Shown here: piece after piece, positions 49,966 to 58,831 of the stretch
Layout: each line of letters starts with the position of its first letter
How positions within the stretch are numbered: the stretch's first letter is position 1
NCBI RefSeq assembly: GCF_000418325.1
Contig: NC_021658.1
Span: 10,430,001-10,494,000, forward strand
Length of the DNA: 64,000 bases
DNA from: Sorangium cellulosum So0157-2
GTDB taxonomy: Bacteria > Myxococcota_A > Polyangia > Polyangiales > Polyangiaceae
Direction of reading: 5' to 3'
Notes under the pieces: model-generated
Databases searched by the model: none
The model's input: only the letters and a program-made list of their open reading frames with translations
Told to the model about the DNA's origin: nothing
Program-made: the position numbers and the translations under genes

Positions 49966-51864
49966 ATGAACCAAGCGCGCTTGATCACCCTTGCGGCCCT
50001 GCTCTTGCCTGGACTCGCGTTGAGCGGGGCATGCTCCAGTGAGCCGCCCAACAATCCGCAGGAATCCAACTTGGATCCCGATGGCGATGAGGCGCCCGCC
50101 GACCCTGGCGATGAGACGCCCACCGACCCTGGCGATGAGACGCCCGCCGATCCTGGCGATGAGGCGCCTCCCGACACGCCGCCGGGCTCGCAGATGTTCA
50201 CCTGCGACGCTTCGAAATCGCCCATGTTCAAGAGCCGCGACGTGTTGAACATGCGGATCTCTGCCGATTTCACGAAGCTGAACAGCGCGCCCACAAAAGA
50301 GGAATCGGGCTCACAGGCCGTGATCGAGCTGAGCGACCAGAGCGGCGCGGCGCCGATCACCGCGAACATCATCGCCCGGGGAGTTTCGCGCTTCCATTGC
50401 GGCTTTCGCCCGTTCTCGCTCAAGTTCGAGGAGAAGCAGAAAGACAACATCTTCGCGCACCTCGGCAAGTCGGTGAAATTCGTCACGCATTGCGGAGACA
50501 GGGAAGGCTTGTCACCCACGCTCAAGGCGGACTCTCTCGAGACCTACGAACAGCGCCTGCTGATGGAGGACACTGTTTACCAAGTGCTCGATCAGCTGCA
50601 GGTGCCCTCGCTCAAGACGCGGCTCGTACGGCTCACCTACCACGACGCGCCGACCGGCAAGGAGGAGACGCACCTCGCGTTCGTGCGCGAGCCCGAGGAC
50701 GAGATGGCCGAGCGCTGCGGCATGGAGGAGTTGGAAGACCTGTCCGGGGTCGACACCTCGCAGTTCAAGGTGGACCAGCATGGTCTAGTGCTGCTGAACC
50801 TGCTGAACGATTTCGTGATTCAGTACGACGGGATCGATGGGAAGAACCTGGTCGCCATGGCCGACGTCGATCGCAAGGCGATCGTTCATGCTCCCTACGA
50901 CTTCGACCTGGTCGGCGTGTCCCGGCCAGATTACGTGGCCAACGAGGGGCGCACGCTCGAACAGAACCGAGACGCGTTCGCGGACTGGCTGCGGCGCAAC
51001 CAGAGCCCCACGCTGTTCGAACAGATCGACAGGATGCTGGCTCGAGCCGACCAGATGCAAGGCGCCGTCGATCAGTCGACCATGAACGAGGAGAACCATG
51101 AGGTCTTCTCCCGCTGGCTCTCGCTTTACTTGGGTCTCCTCCGGGATTTCCGCGCGTGCGAGGGGCACACGGACGACCCGTCGCGGCCCCTGTGCCACGT
51201 GGAAGACGACCACGGCGATGGCCCCGATTCGGCCAGCGCGGTCGATCCCGGCGAATGGAGCGCGCGCATCGAGCCGCCCGGCGACGCGGACATGTTCGCC
51301 GTCGATCTGCAGGCGAACACGCTTTACTCCCTCGGTGGCCGCTTGCCCCTCGAGCTCTTCGATGCCCAGCAGGACCTCGTGGCATCGGCCTCGGAACGGG
51401 CCGTCTCGTTCAAGCCGAGCCAGACGGGCACATACTACCTCCGAGCGTCGCTGGGCGAACAGCTGGTCACGTCGCCGCTGCTCCCGAGACCCGACGAGCT
51501 CGATCGTTACATCTCCCTCTACGCGGACGATCACGGGGCGTCCCTGGAGACGGCGACCACGCTGGAGGCCGGCGAGGCCGGCGAGGGCACGTGGGAGCTG
51601 GCCAAGGGAGAAGACGAGGATTGGTTCCTGGTGAGCGCGGGCGCATCGGCCAACGTCCACATCGTGCTGCGGGATACGGACACTGGCCGCGTCGAGGTGA
51701 TCCGGCGCGATGCGCCGGCCGACGAGCTCCCCCTCGAGGAGTATCTTCTGGAAGGTGACAACGACGTGTCGCGGCTCTTCGAGCAACCTGGCGAGTACGT
51801 CGTCCGGGTCATCCAGATGATCGGCCTCCGCGCCAATGGTTCCTACACCATGACGCTGCAATAG
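49966..51864 (+). CDS. Lipoprotein with CotH-like and PPC-like domains
   Basis: 632 residues. The N-terminus MNQARLITLAALLLPGLALS ends in lipobox SGAC. An acidic spacer of three to four 8-residue repeats (DPGDETPT/A) follows. The middle region (about 80-400) has the order of a CotH-like kinase: RGVSRFHCGFRPFSLKFEE, LMEDTVYQVLDQLQVPSLKTR, and YDGIDGKNLVAMADVDRK for the presumed catalytic segment. The C-terminal 220 residues are two beta-domains (DADMFAVDLQANTLYSLGG, EDWFLVSAGASANVHIV) of the pre-peptidase C-terminal (PPC) type. Role unknown, likely envelope or extracellular. Starts at 49951 and 49966 are both possible; I chose 49966 as it gives a conventional signal peptide. Confidence 0.6.
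   Translation: MNQARLITLAALLLPGLALSGACSSEPPNNPQESNLDPDGDEAPADPGDETPTDPGDETPADPGDEAPPDTPPGSQMFTCDASKSPMFKSRDVLNMRISADFTKLNSAPTKEESGSQAVIELSDQSGAAPITANIIARGVSRFHCGFRPFSLKFEEKQKDNIFAHLGKSVKFVTHCGDREGLSPTLKADSLETYEQRLLMEDTVYQVLDQLQVPSLKTRLVRLTYHDAPTGKEETHLAFVREPEDEMAERCGMEELEDLSGVDTSQFKVDQHGLVLLNLLNDFVIQYDGIDGKNLVAMADVDRKAIVHAPYDFDLVGVSRPDYVANEGRTLEQNRDAFADWLRRNQSPTLFEQIDRMLARADQMQGAVDQSTMNEENHEVFSRWLSLYLGLLRDFRACEGHTDDPSRPLCHVEDDHGDGPDSASAVDPGEWSARIEPPGDADMFAVDLQANTLYSLGGRLPLELFDAQQDLVASASERAVSFKPSQTGTYYLRASLGEQLVTSPLLPRPDELDRYISLYADDHGASLETATTLEAGEAGEGTWELAKGEDEDWFLVSAGASANVHIVLRDTDTGRVEVIRRDAPADELPLEEYLLEGDNDVSRLFEQPGEYVVRVIQMIGLRANGSYTMTLQ
50080..50172 (+). repeat. 24-bp tandem repeats in lipoprotein linker
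   Basis: About four units of GACCCTGGCGATGAGACGCC plus four variable bases, encoding an acidic DPGDE(T/A)P spacer. In-frame length variation here would only change the linker. Confidence 0.75.
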
Positions 51865-51923
51865 CCGCGCCGCCCCGCGGCACGCGTCCGGTGCCCCACA
51901 TGCTGTCCTGGGGCTCCTCCCCG

Positions 51924-54386
51924 CTATGCAGGCCAGGTGAACCGGAACGTGGCGCCCTGGCCGGGCGTGGACTCGACCCACACCCGGCCGCCCCGCGTCT
52001 CGATGATCTTCTTGACCACCGAGAGGCCGATGCCGGCCCCCTCGACCTTGTCGCGGGCCTCCAGCGTCTGAAAGATGCCCCAGATGCGCTCGTGGTACTC
52101 GGGCGCGATGCCAGGGCCGTTGTCGGTGACGAAGAACTCGAACGCGTCGCCCGCCGGCCGAAAGCCGAGCCGGACGAGCGGATCGGGGCGCGCCAGCGCC
52201 GAGAACTTGATGGCGTTGCCGAGCAGGTTCATGAACACCTGCTGGAGCGGCACCCGCTCGGCCATCAGCGTGGGCAGCCCCGGCTGCACCGCGATCTGGA
52301 CGTGCTCCGGCGGCGCGAGGAGATCCAGCACTTCCCTGACCATCGTCGCCGTGTCCACCGGCGCGGCCGCGTCGCGCACCCGCCCCGCGCGGGAGTAGGC
52401 CAGGATCCCGTCAATCAGCGCCTCCATGCGGTGGACGCGCCCGAGCAGCAGCTTGATGTGCTCCTGCGAGCCAGGCGAGAGGAGCTCGCCCACGTCCTCC
52501 TGGAGCCACTGCGCCAGGCTCGCGATGCCGCGGAGCGGCGCCTTCAGGTCGTGCGACGTGACGTACGCGAAGCGGTCGAGCTCGCGGTTCGACTGCTCCA
52601 GCGCCTGCGTGAGGCGCGTGAGCTCCACGGCCCGCTGCTCCGCCTGCTGACGCGCGCGCACCACGTCCGTGACCTCGATCGCGTGGGTCATCACGCCGAA
52701 GGCGCTGCCGTCCTCCCCGATCAGCGGCTGATAGACGAAGTTGAAGTACGCCTCCTCCGTGCGCCCGAAGCGCTCGACCCGCACGAGCGCCTCGTTGCCG
52801 ACGTACGGCTCGCGCGTGGCGAGCACCTGGTCGTACAGCGCGGGGAAGCCCTGGTCGACGAGATCCGGGAAGGCCTCCCGCACCGTCCTGCCGAGCAGCG
52901 GGCGCTCCCCGGTCACGTGCGCGTAGAGGGGGTTTGCGGCCTCGATGACGTGCGTCGGCCCGCGCGTCACCATGATCGCCGCCGGCGCCTGCTGGAACAC
53001 GTCGTTCAGCCGGTTGCGCTCGTGCTCGAGCTGCTGCTGCAGCCGGTGCTGCTCGGTGATGTCGCGCGCGGTGAGCACCACGCCGATGTGCCGCCCCTGC
53101 TCGCCATAGACCGGCACCGCGCTGCCCTGCATGCGGCGCGGCGCCGCGCCGGGGCTGCGCACGAGCCACGTCTCGTCGATCACCCGCTCGCCCCGCCGCG
53201 CCCGCGCCGAGGGGAGCTGGTCGGCCGGGTACGGCGCGCCGTCCAGCCGCTCCAGCGGGAGCCGCTCCTGCTGCTCGGCGAACGTCGCCCCGGCGCGGAG
53301 CTCGGGATAGAGGGCGCGCGCCATGTCGTTGAGGAAGTTGACCCGACCCTCGCTGTCGAAGGTCACCACCGCGTCTGCGATCTGCCCGAGCATGGCCGCC
53401 CGCTCCGCCGCGAGCTCCTCGACGCGCTTGCGGGCGAGCACCTGCTCCGTGGTCTCCACCGCGTGGGCCATGATGCCGAAGACGCTCCCGCCCGCGTCCT
53501 TCAGCGGCTGGTACACGAAGTCGAGATAGACCTCGTCCAGCACGCCGTCGCCGCGGCGATCGAGCTTCACGAGCGCTTCGTGGGCCACGAACGGCTTGCC
53601 GCTGCGCCGCACCGAGTCGACGAGCTCCGGGAACCCTTGGCCGACGACCTCGGGCAGCGCCTCCCGCAGCGGCTTGCCGACCAGGTCGCGCCGGCCCACG
53701 AGCTCGAGGTAGCGCGGGTTGGCCACGGTGAACGTGTGCTCCGGCCCCTCGAGCACGGCGATGATCGCCGGGACCTGCATGAACACCTCATAGAGGCGCT
53801 CCCGCTCCGCCTTGGCCTCCGCCAGCGCGCGATCGCGCTCGATCCGCGTCCGCACCTCCTGGGTGACGTCGAAGACCGTCACGAAGACGCCGCCCACCGC
53901 GCCCGACTCGTCGCGGACGGGGTTGTAGCAGAGCGTGAGGTAATGCTCCTCGACTCGGCCATGCGGGGCGAGCGGGTACATCGTCTCCTTGAAGGAGATC
54001 GTCTCGCCCTGGAAGACGCGCGGGTAGATGCCCTCGTTGATGTGCCAGACCTCGGGCCAGCACTCTCGGTTCGCCTGTCCGAGCCCCGCCGGGTGCTTGG
54101 CGCCCATGAGCAGCCGGTACGCGTCGTTATAGATTTGCACGAGCTCCGGCCCCCAGAGCACGATCATCGGGAAGCTCGAGCTGAGGACGATGCTCACCGC
54201 GGTCTTCAGGCTCTGCGGCCAGCGCTCGACAGGGCCGAGCGGCGTCGCTCCCCAGTCCTTCTCCCGGCAAAGCGCGCCCAGCTCGCTCGCTCCGGGGAAG
54301 ACAGCGTCGATGACGGGGCGGCGGCCTCCGCCGGCGGCCACGGTGCTCTCGACGGGAGCGAAATGCGTGCAAGAGCTTGGCTTCAT
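51924..54386 (-). CDS. Four-PAS hybrid-type sensor histidine kinase (orphan)
   Basis: 820 residues without a transmembrane segment or receiver domain. The N-terminal part (about 40-160) and three more PAS folds can be told from ANPRYLELVGRRDLVGKPLR, DSEGRVNFLNDMARALYP and ANPLYAHVTGERPLLGRTVR. Then come DHp FAYVTSHDLKAPLRG with phospho-His, N-box MNLLGNAIKFS, G1 DNGPGIAPE, F-box IWGIFQTL and G2 GAGIGLSVVKKI. It is a soluble, PAS-based kinase. No response regulator is adjacent, so its partner is elsewhere. The ATG at 54386 agrees with the first PAS spacing. Confidence 0.85.
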   Translation of the reverse strand: MKPSSCTHFAPVESTVAAGGGRRPVIDAVFPGASELGALCREKDWGATPLGPVERWPQSLKTAVSIVLSSSFPMIVLWGPELVQIYNDAYRLLMGAKHPAGLGQANRECWPEVWHINEGIYPRVFQGETISFKETMYPLAPHGRVEEHYLTLCYNPVRDESGAVGGVFVTVFDVTQEVRTRIERDRALAEAKAERERLYEVFMQVPAIIAVLEGPEHTFTVANPRYLELVGRRDLVGKPLREALPEVVGQGFPELVDSVRRSGKPFVAHEALVKLDRRGDGVLDEVYLDFVYQPLKDAGGSVFGIMAHAVETTEQVLARKRVEELAAERAAMLGQIADAVVTFDSEGRVNFLNDMARALYPELRAGATFAEQQERLPLERLDGAPYPADQLPSARARRGERVIDETWLVRSPGAAPRRMQGSAVPVYGEQGRHIGVVLTARDITEQHRLQQQLEHERNRLNDVFQQAPAAIMVTRGPTHVIEAANPLYAHVTGERPLLGRTVREAFPDLVDQGFPALYDQVLATREPYVGNEALVRVERFGRTEEAYFNFVYQPLIGEDGSAFGVMTHAIEVTDVVRARQQAEQRAVELTRLTQALEQSNRELDRFAYVTSHDLKAPLRGIASLAQWLQEDVGELLSPGSQEHIKLLLGRVHRMEALIDGILAYSRAGRVRDAAAPVDTATMVREVLDLLAPPEHVQIAVQPGLPTLMAERVPLQQVFMNLLGNAIKFSALARPDPLVRLGFRPAGDAFEFFVTDNGPGIAPEYHERIWGIFQTLEARDKVEGAGIGLSVVKKIIETRGGRVWVESTPGQGATFRFTWPA

Positions 54387-54729
54387 TCCTGGACGTCCGT
54401 CCGGTCAGACGAGCAAACGCCTCCGACGCCGTCAAGTCCATCGGACCGCGGGATCTCCGCGCGCAGCGAGCTCATCAGACGTAGCGCTCGTCCGCGTCGA
54501 GCAGCGCGTCGAGCAGCGCGTCGAGCAGCGCGCCGAGGTCGATGGGCGTCTTCTGCCTCGCAGCTTTACCGGATGCTCGCGCGATGCTTCGGAATGAGCA
54601 ACCACGATCGCCAGAACCGCGTGCGCGAACAACGCTCCTCGCCGTCCATTCAGCGCGTCGCGGAGGGGAGAGCGCGCCGGCCTCGAGGCCTCCCGCCCTC
54701 CCGCTGCGCCATCGACAGCGACGCCCGGA
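54387..54729. other. Intergenic region with short tandem repeat
   Basis: 343 bases. From 54494 to 54529 there are three exact copies of the 12-mer GCGTCGAGCAGC, with a fourth partial unit. No credible gene is present. The kinase and DUF899 genes flank it on the same strand. Confidence 0.5.
54494..54529 (+). repeat. 12-bp microsatellite-like tandem repeat (3 units)
   Basis: Three identical copies of GCGTCGAGCAGC in non-coding DNA. Copy number could vary between strains. Confidence 0.8.
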
Positions 54730-55536
54730 TCACCCGCAGCACGGCGCGCCGACGCTCTTCGCCGGCGCATCGTACTCGTCATGACGACGCCACCAGACGC
54801 CCGTCTCGTTGCGCCCCTTGGGGGCGCGGTCGAGCCACTGGTACGCGCCCCACAGCCCGTCCAGGCCGCGCGCATACGCGGAATAGGTGTGGTAAATGGC
54901 GCCGTCCTCCAGCACGAACGCGCTCATGCCCGGCCTGTCGCGGTGGAACGTGGCCGTGTCGGTCCCGCACATGGCCGCGATCTTGGACTCCGCCCCCTCG
55001 CCTCCGCCCTCCTGGCCGGGGCGCCACACGAACGCGGTCTCGCGCCGGTAGTTGTAGTCGACGCCCCCTTGGCGCTGTTGCTCCTCGGTGAACCAGACAT
55101 TGAAGTCGGCGTTGAAGTCGCTCGCAAACGACGACGCCCAGGGGAAGGTCCAGCCCATTCGCCGTTTGTACGCCTGCAGCTTCGGGAGCGGCGCCCGCGA
55201 GACCGCCCAGAGCATCACGTCGTGGTTGGCCAGGTGAACCGAGAACCCGTTGAACCCGTCCGCGATCATCGAGCAGGAGGGGCAGCCTGCCGCGTAATCG
55301 GGTCCAAACATGAAGTGGTAGACGAGGAGCTGCGAGCGCCCCCGGAAGAGGTCCGCCAGCGAGGCCGCCCCCTCGTCCGTCTCGAAGCGGTAGTTCTTGT
55401 CGACTCGGACCCATGGCATCGCCTGGCGTCGCCGCGCCAGCTCATCGCTGCGCCGCGTCAGCTCCTTCTCCGCCTCCAGCAGCTCGCGCCGCGCCGCCAG
55501 CCAGTCTTCGCGTGTCCCGATCATGTGTGCCGTCAT
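54730..55536 (-). CDS. DUF899 thioredoxin-like protein
   Basis: 268 residues matching DUF899: the start region REDWLAARRELLEAEKELTR, MPWVRVDKNYRFET, LLVYHFMFGPDYAAGCPSCS, the WTFPWASSFASDFNADF motif, and late RPGMSAFVLEDGAIYHTYSA. The family has a thioredoxin-like fold with CPSC-type site here (GCPSCSM) and unknown biochemistry. ATG 55536 is chosen because AAGGAG lies 8 bases upstream, although GTG 55545 is in frame too. It is divergent from the regulator at 55620, with 83 bp between the two starts. Confidence 0.85.
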   Translation of the reverse strand: MTAHMIGTREDWLAARRELLEAEKELTRRSDELARRRQAMPWVRVDKNYRFETDEGAASLADLFRGRSQLLVYHFMFGPDYAAGCPSCSMIADGFNGFSVHLANHDVMLWAVSRAPLPKLQAYKRRMGWTFPWASSFASDFNADFNVWFTEEQQRQGGVDYNYRRETAFVWRPGQEGGGEGAESKIAAMCGTDTATFHRDRPGMSAFVLEDGAIYHTYSAYARGLDGLWGAYQWLDRAPKGRNETGVWWRRHDEYDAPAKSVGAPCCG

Positions 55537-55619
55537 CGTCTTCACTCCTTGAATCGGTCGTGAGGTAGTTTAGGATCGGGCGCCGAACGGGCGGGAGTTA
55601 CAAGTGTGGCGGGATTCGG

Positions 55620-56840
55620 ATGGACTCACTGATCACGGCCGCAGCGCGCGCGCTCGCGGCGGGTGACCCGCTCGGCGCGCTGAACCGGGTCGCCTTGCGC
55701 GACGACGCGCCTGCGCTCGCGCTGCGCGGCATCGCGATGGCGCAGCTCGGCGATTTCGCGCGCGCGAAGTCTCTCCTGCGAAGGGCGGCGCGCGCCTTCG
55801 GCGCGAAGGAGGCCGTGCCCCGCGCGCGATGCGCGGTCGCCGAGGCCGAGATCGCGCTCGCGTCGCGCGACCTGGACTGGCCCGCGAAGCTGCTCGACGC
55901 GGCGCGGATGACGCTCGAAGCGCACGGCGACCGGGTGAACGCCGCGCATGCGCGGGTCCTCGAGATCCGGCGCCTGCTGCTGATCGGACGCCTCGACGAG
56001 GCCGAGGACAGGCTCGCCGAGCTCGACCCGGCGCCCCTGCCGCCCGCGCTCAAGGCCGCCCACGAGCTGGTCGTCGCCGGCATCGCGATGCGGCGCCTCC
56101 GGACGAAGCCGGCGCGCGCCGCGCTCGCCCGGGCCGCGCGCGCCGCCCGCCAGGCCGGTGTCCCCGCGTTGACGGCGGAGGTCGAGAGCGCGGCCCTCGC
56201 CCTGACCACGCCGGCAGCACGCCTGATCGCGCGCGGCGAGGTGCGCCCCCTGCTGCTCGACGAGGTGGAGGCATTGCTGGCGTCGGAGGCGCTGGTCGTG
56301 GATGCCTGTCGCCACGTCGTGCGCGACGCGCGCACGACGGTCTCGCTCGCACGACGCCCGGTCCTGTTCGCGCTCGCGCGCGCGCTGGCGGAGGCATGGC
56401 CCGGAGACGTGCCGAGGGACACGCTGGTGGCGACGGCCTTCGCGGCGAAGCGCGCCGACGACTCGCACCGTGCGCGGCTCCGGGTCGAGATCGGGCGGCT
56501 TCGCGCGACGCTGCGGGCTCTGGCCAGCGTGAGCGCGACGCGGCGGGGCTTCGCGCTGGCGCCGCGCCTCGCCCCCGAGGTCGTCGTGCTGGCGCGCCCC
56601 GTCGAGGAGCAGCATGCGGCGGTGCTCGCCTTCCTCGCCGACGGCGAGTCCTGGTCGAGCTCGGCCCTCGCGCTCGCCCTCGGCGCCAGCCAGCGCACGG
56701 TGCAGCGGGCCCTCGACGCCCTCGCGGCGGCGGGCAAGGTACAGTCCTTCGGTCACGGGCGGGCGCGGCGCTGGATGACCCCGCTGGGGCCGGGCTTCAC
56801 GGCGATCTTGTTGCTCCCCGCCCCGCTCCCGAATGACTGA
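55620..56840 (+). CDS. TPR-like + HTH transcription regulator, divergent to DUF899 gene
   Basis: 406 residues. The N-terminal about 200 residues are Ala-rich helical pairs (RALAAGDPLGALNRVALRDD, ALRGIAMAQLGDFARAKSLL) like TPR/SARP-type repeats. After about 290, a helix-turn-helix candidate occurs in ALALALGASQRTVQRALDAL with a following basic segment (GKVQSFGHGRARRWMTP). Such proteins are common next to DUF899 genes in myxobacteria and probably control them. The two starts are divergent (83 bp), so a shared operator is likely. A DNA-binding role is inferred. Exact family not certain. Confidence 0.65.
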   Translation: MDSLITAAARALAAGDPLGALNRVALRDDAPALALRGIAMAQLGDFARAKSLLRRAARAFGAKEAVPRARCAVAEAEIALASRDLDWPAKLLDAARMTLEAHGDRVNAAHARVLEIRRLLLIGRLDEAEDRLAELDPAPLPPALKAAHELVVAGIAMRRLRTKPARAALARAARAARQAGVPALTAEVESAALALTTPAARLIARGEVRPLLLDEVEALLASEALVVDACRHVVRDARTTVSLARRPVLFALARALAEAWPGDVPRDTLVATAFAAKRADDSHRARLRVEIGRLRATLRALASVSATRRGFALAPRLAPEVVVLARPVEEQHAAVLAFLADGESWSSSALALALGASQRTVQRALDALAAAGKVQSFGHGRARRWMTPLGPGFTAILLLPAPLPND

Positions 56841-57024
56841 GCGCGCGCGTCGCCATGTGCGATGAGCCAACGCGCGGCGCGCGCACGCGACCCTTGCGTG
56901 CGCGCGACGTGTGCTGCACGGTCAGCGGCCAGCGGGTCGAGGCTGAGCGGCTCGGTCGCTGGCGCGCACGTTGCGCCTCCGCCGAGGCGCCAGCCCGCAT
57001 CGTTGCTTCGGATCGGAGGTCGAC
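56841..57024. other. Intergenic region
   Basis: 184 bases between the TPR/HTH regulator and the M20-like gene. No gene. The GGAGG at 57015-57019 is the ribosome site of the next gene. Confidence 0.4.
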
Positions 57025-58077
57025 GTGGAGCTCCTCGAGAATTTGCTGTGGCTATGCAAAATCCCCTCGCCGACGGGTGAGGAACGCTTGCTGGCCGACG
57101 AGCTGGGTCAACGTCTCGCATCGCTCTCCTTGGCCTCACCGCTGCGCCGCTACGGGAACTCTTTGGTGGCACCGCTCACGCGCGGGTCGGGAGGCCCCAA
57201 GGTTCTCCTCGTCGGGCAGCTCGACGTGGCGAACGCGGGGAATCGAGGGGAGGCGCGAACGGAGAACGACCGCGTTCTCGGCGCTGGAGCCGCCGAGAAG
57301 GGCGGCCTCTGCCTGATGCTCGATCTGGCCGAGCGCAGGCCGCCGGTGCGCGCCGATATCACCCTCGTTGTTCACGCTGGCGGAGGGCGCGGCTTCGACG
57401 GGAGCGAGCTCAGGCTGGTGATGGCGAAGGACGCCGAGCTCCGGAGCGCCGACTTCGCCCTGGTGCTCAAGCCGACGGACAACAAGCTTCAGCTCGGCGC
57501 GGGAGGCTCCACGCACGCGACGCTGGCGTTCGCGGGCCGCACGGGGCACAGCGGGTTGCCCGGGGCCGGCGTGAACGCGATCCACAAGCTCGCGCGCGTG
57601 CTCTCCCGCCTGGCCGCGTTCGAGCCAGTACCCGACGTCGTCGACGGCCTCACGTGGTACGAAATGATGAGCGCCACCTCGGCGCACGGAGGCCGATCCG
57701 GCAGCGTCGTGCCGGATCAAGTGGAAATGAATGTGCACCACACGTTCGGTCCGAGCACGGACTCCCACGCCTCGCAAGACCGGCTGATCGCGCTCGTGGA
57801 TCGAGTAGGGGCCGTCCGGTTCGAGGAGCTCTCCGAGCCGGCGCCGCCGAACCGGAGCCACGCGCTCATCGCCGCCCTCGAGCAGAGCGGCGTTCAGGGC
57901 GTCGAGGCCCGGCAAACGTGGACCGAGGTGGCGAGCTTCGCGGCGCTCCAGATCCCGGCGGCGAATTTCGGACCGGGCATGGAGCGGACGATGCACGCTC
58001 AAAACGAGGTGACGGAGCTCTCGCAGCTCGGGCGGGCGCAAACCATCCTCGACCGCTGGTTCGCCAACATGCCGTGA
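57025..58077 (+). CDS. M20/DapE-like peptidase homologue with degraded metal site
   Basis: 350 residues with the overall M20 layout (start ENLLWLCKIPSPTGEERLLA, a lid domain with GAGGSTHATLAFAGRTGHSG, then NAIHKLARVLSRL). It aligns best with succinyl-diaminopimelate desuccinylase. The usual metal ligands are altered: the first His is Gln65 (VGQLDVAN), the bridging Asp region reads GAGAAEKGG (Glu91), the EE pair reads HAGGGRG, and the later E of the EPT motif is Lys (LKPTD). Only the last His (MHAQNE) remains. The GTG at 57025, with GGAGG five bases upstream, is used rather than the ATG at 56971. It is probably inactive as a metallopeptidase. Confidence 0.7.
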   Translation: MELLENLLWLCKIPSPTGEERLLADELGQRLASLSLASPLRRYGNSLVAPLTRGSGGPKVLLVGQLDVANAGNRGEARTENDRVLGAGAAEKGGLCLMLDLAERRPPVRADITLVVHAGGGRGFDGSELRLVMAKDAELRSADFALVLKPTDNKLQLGAGGSTHATLAFAGRTGHSGLPGAGVNAIHKLARVLSRLAAFEPVPDVVDGLTWYEMMSATSAHGGRSGSVVPDQVEMNVHHTFGPSTDSHASQDRLIALVDRVGAVRFEELSEPAPPNRSHALIAALEQSGVQGVEARQTWTEVASFAALQIPAANFGPGMERTMHAQNEVTELSQLGRAQTILDRWFANMP

Positions 58078-58195
58078 CGCGACGTTCGTGCGAAGTGGAA
58101 GAATCGAATGAGCATCGATCTGAAGGGGCCCGCCCCTCAACCCTTCATCGATGCATTGCCCGCTGGATCGCGCCGCGCCCAGCCGGCGCGGGGCG

Positions 58196-58723
58196 CTACT
58201 TCACGTTCAGCGTGGCGCTCGACGAGCGACAGACGGGCTCGCAGCCAGGGCCGTTGGGGCGCGACTCGACGTACGATGGGGAGAAGTCTGCCTCGGCCAC
58301 GGACGTGCCGTCGCGCGAGATCTCGACGGTGACCTTCCCGGGCGCGGAGCTCATCTGGATCTCGGAGAAGCCGTGCGCGCTCGGCGGCAACGCGCAGCCG
58401 GACTCGCCGATGAGCAGGCTCGGGCCGCTGCACGTGAGCGCCCGGCCCGCCGCGCAGTCCGGCAGCGGCAGCTTCCCTTCGCAGGTGGTGGTCTCGCCGT
58501 CGGCGGTGATCACGAAGCGATACGCACCGGCAGGCCAGGGCGCTTCGGACGCGAGCCGGAGGGTAAAGCCGTTGACGCACCCGATCTGGGTGCAGGCGCC
58601 GGCCGGGGGCGGCTCGCCGGCGGCGGTGGGAGAGTCGGGAGACGGGGTCTCCGCTGCACACGCAGCGACGATCCCGAGAACGACCAAGACCAAGGGCGAT
58701 GCGCCGGCGCTCCTCATCCTCAT
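58196..58723 (-). CDS. Small lipoprotein
   Basis: 175 residues. Signal MRMRSAGASPLVLVVLGIVA ends in lipobox VAAC. A Cys-rich beta domain follows, with pairs of Cys (GACTQIGCVNG, DCAAGRALTC, ESGC, GCEPVCRSS) that probably form disulfides. Extracytoplasmic, function unknown. It is the first of two minus-strand lipoproteins. Confidence 0.65.
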   Translation of the reverse strand: MRMRSAGASPLVLVVLGIVAACAAETPSPDSPTAAGEPPPAGACTQIGCVNGFTLRLASEAPWPAGAYRFVITADGETTTCEGKLPLPDCAAGRALTCSGPSLLIGESGCALPPSAHGFSEIQMSSAPGKVTVEISRDGTSVAEADFSPSYVESRPNGPGCEPVCRSSSATLNVK

Positions 58724-58831
58724 GTTCCGAGCAACGCGCTCGTCGCCCAGCAGCTTACACCTGGGAGGCGATCGCCAGGAGCCCTGCGCGCGCGCAGCGG
58801 TCGCGCGCGAGCGCTCCGACGGGCGGACGGG

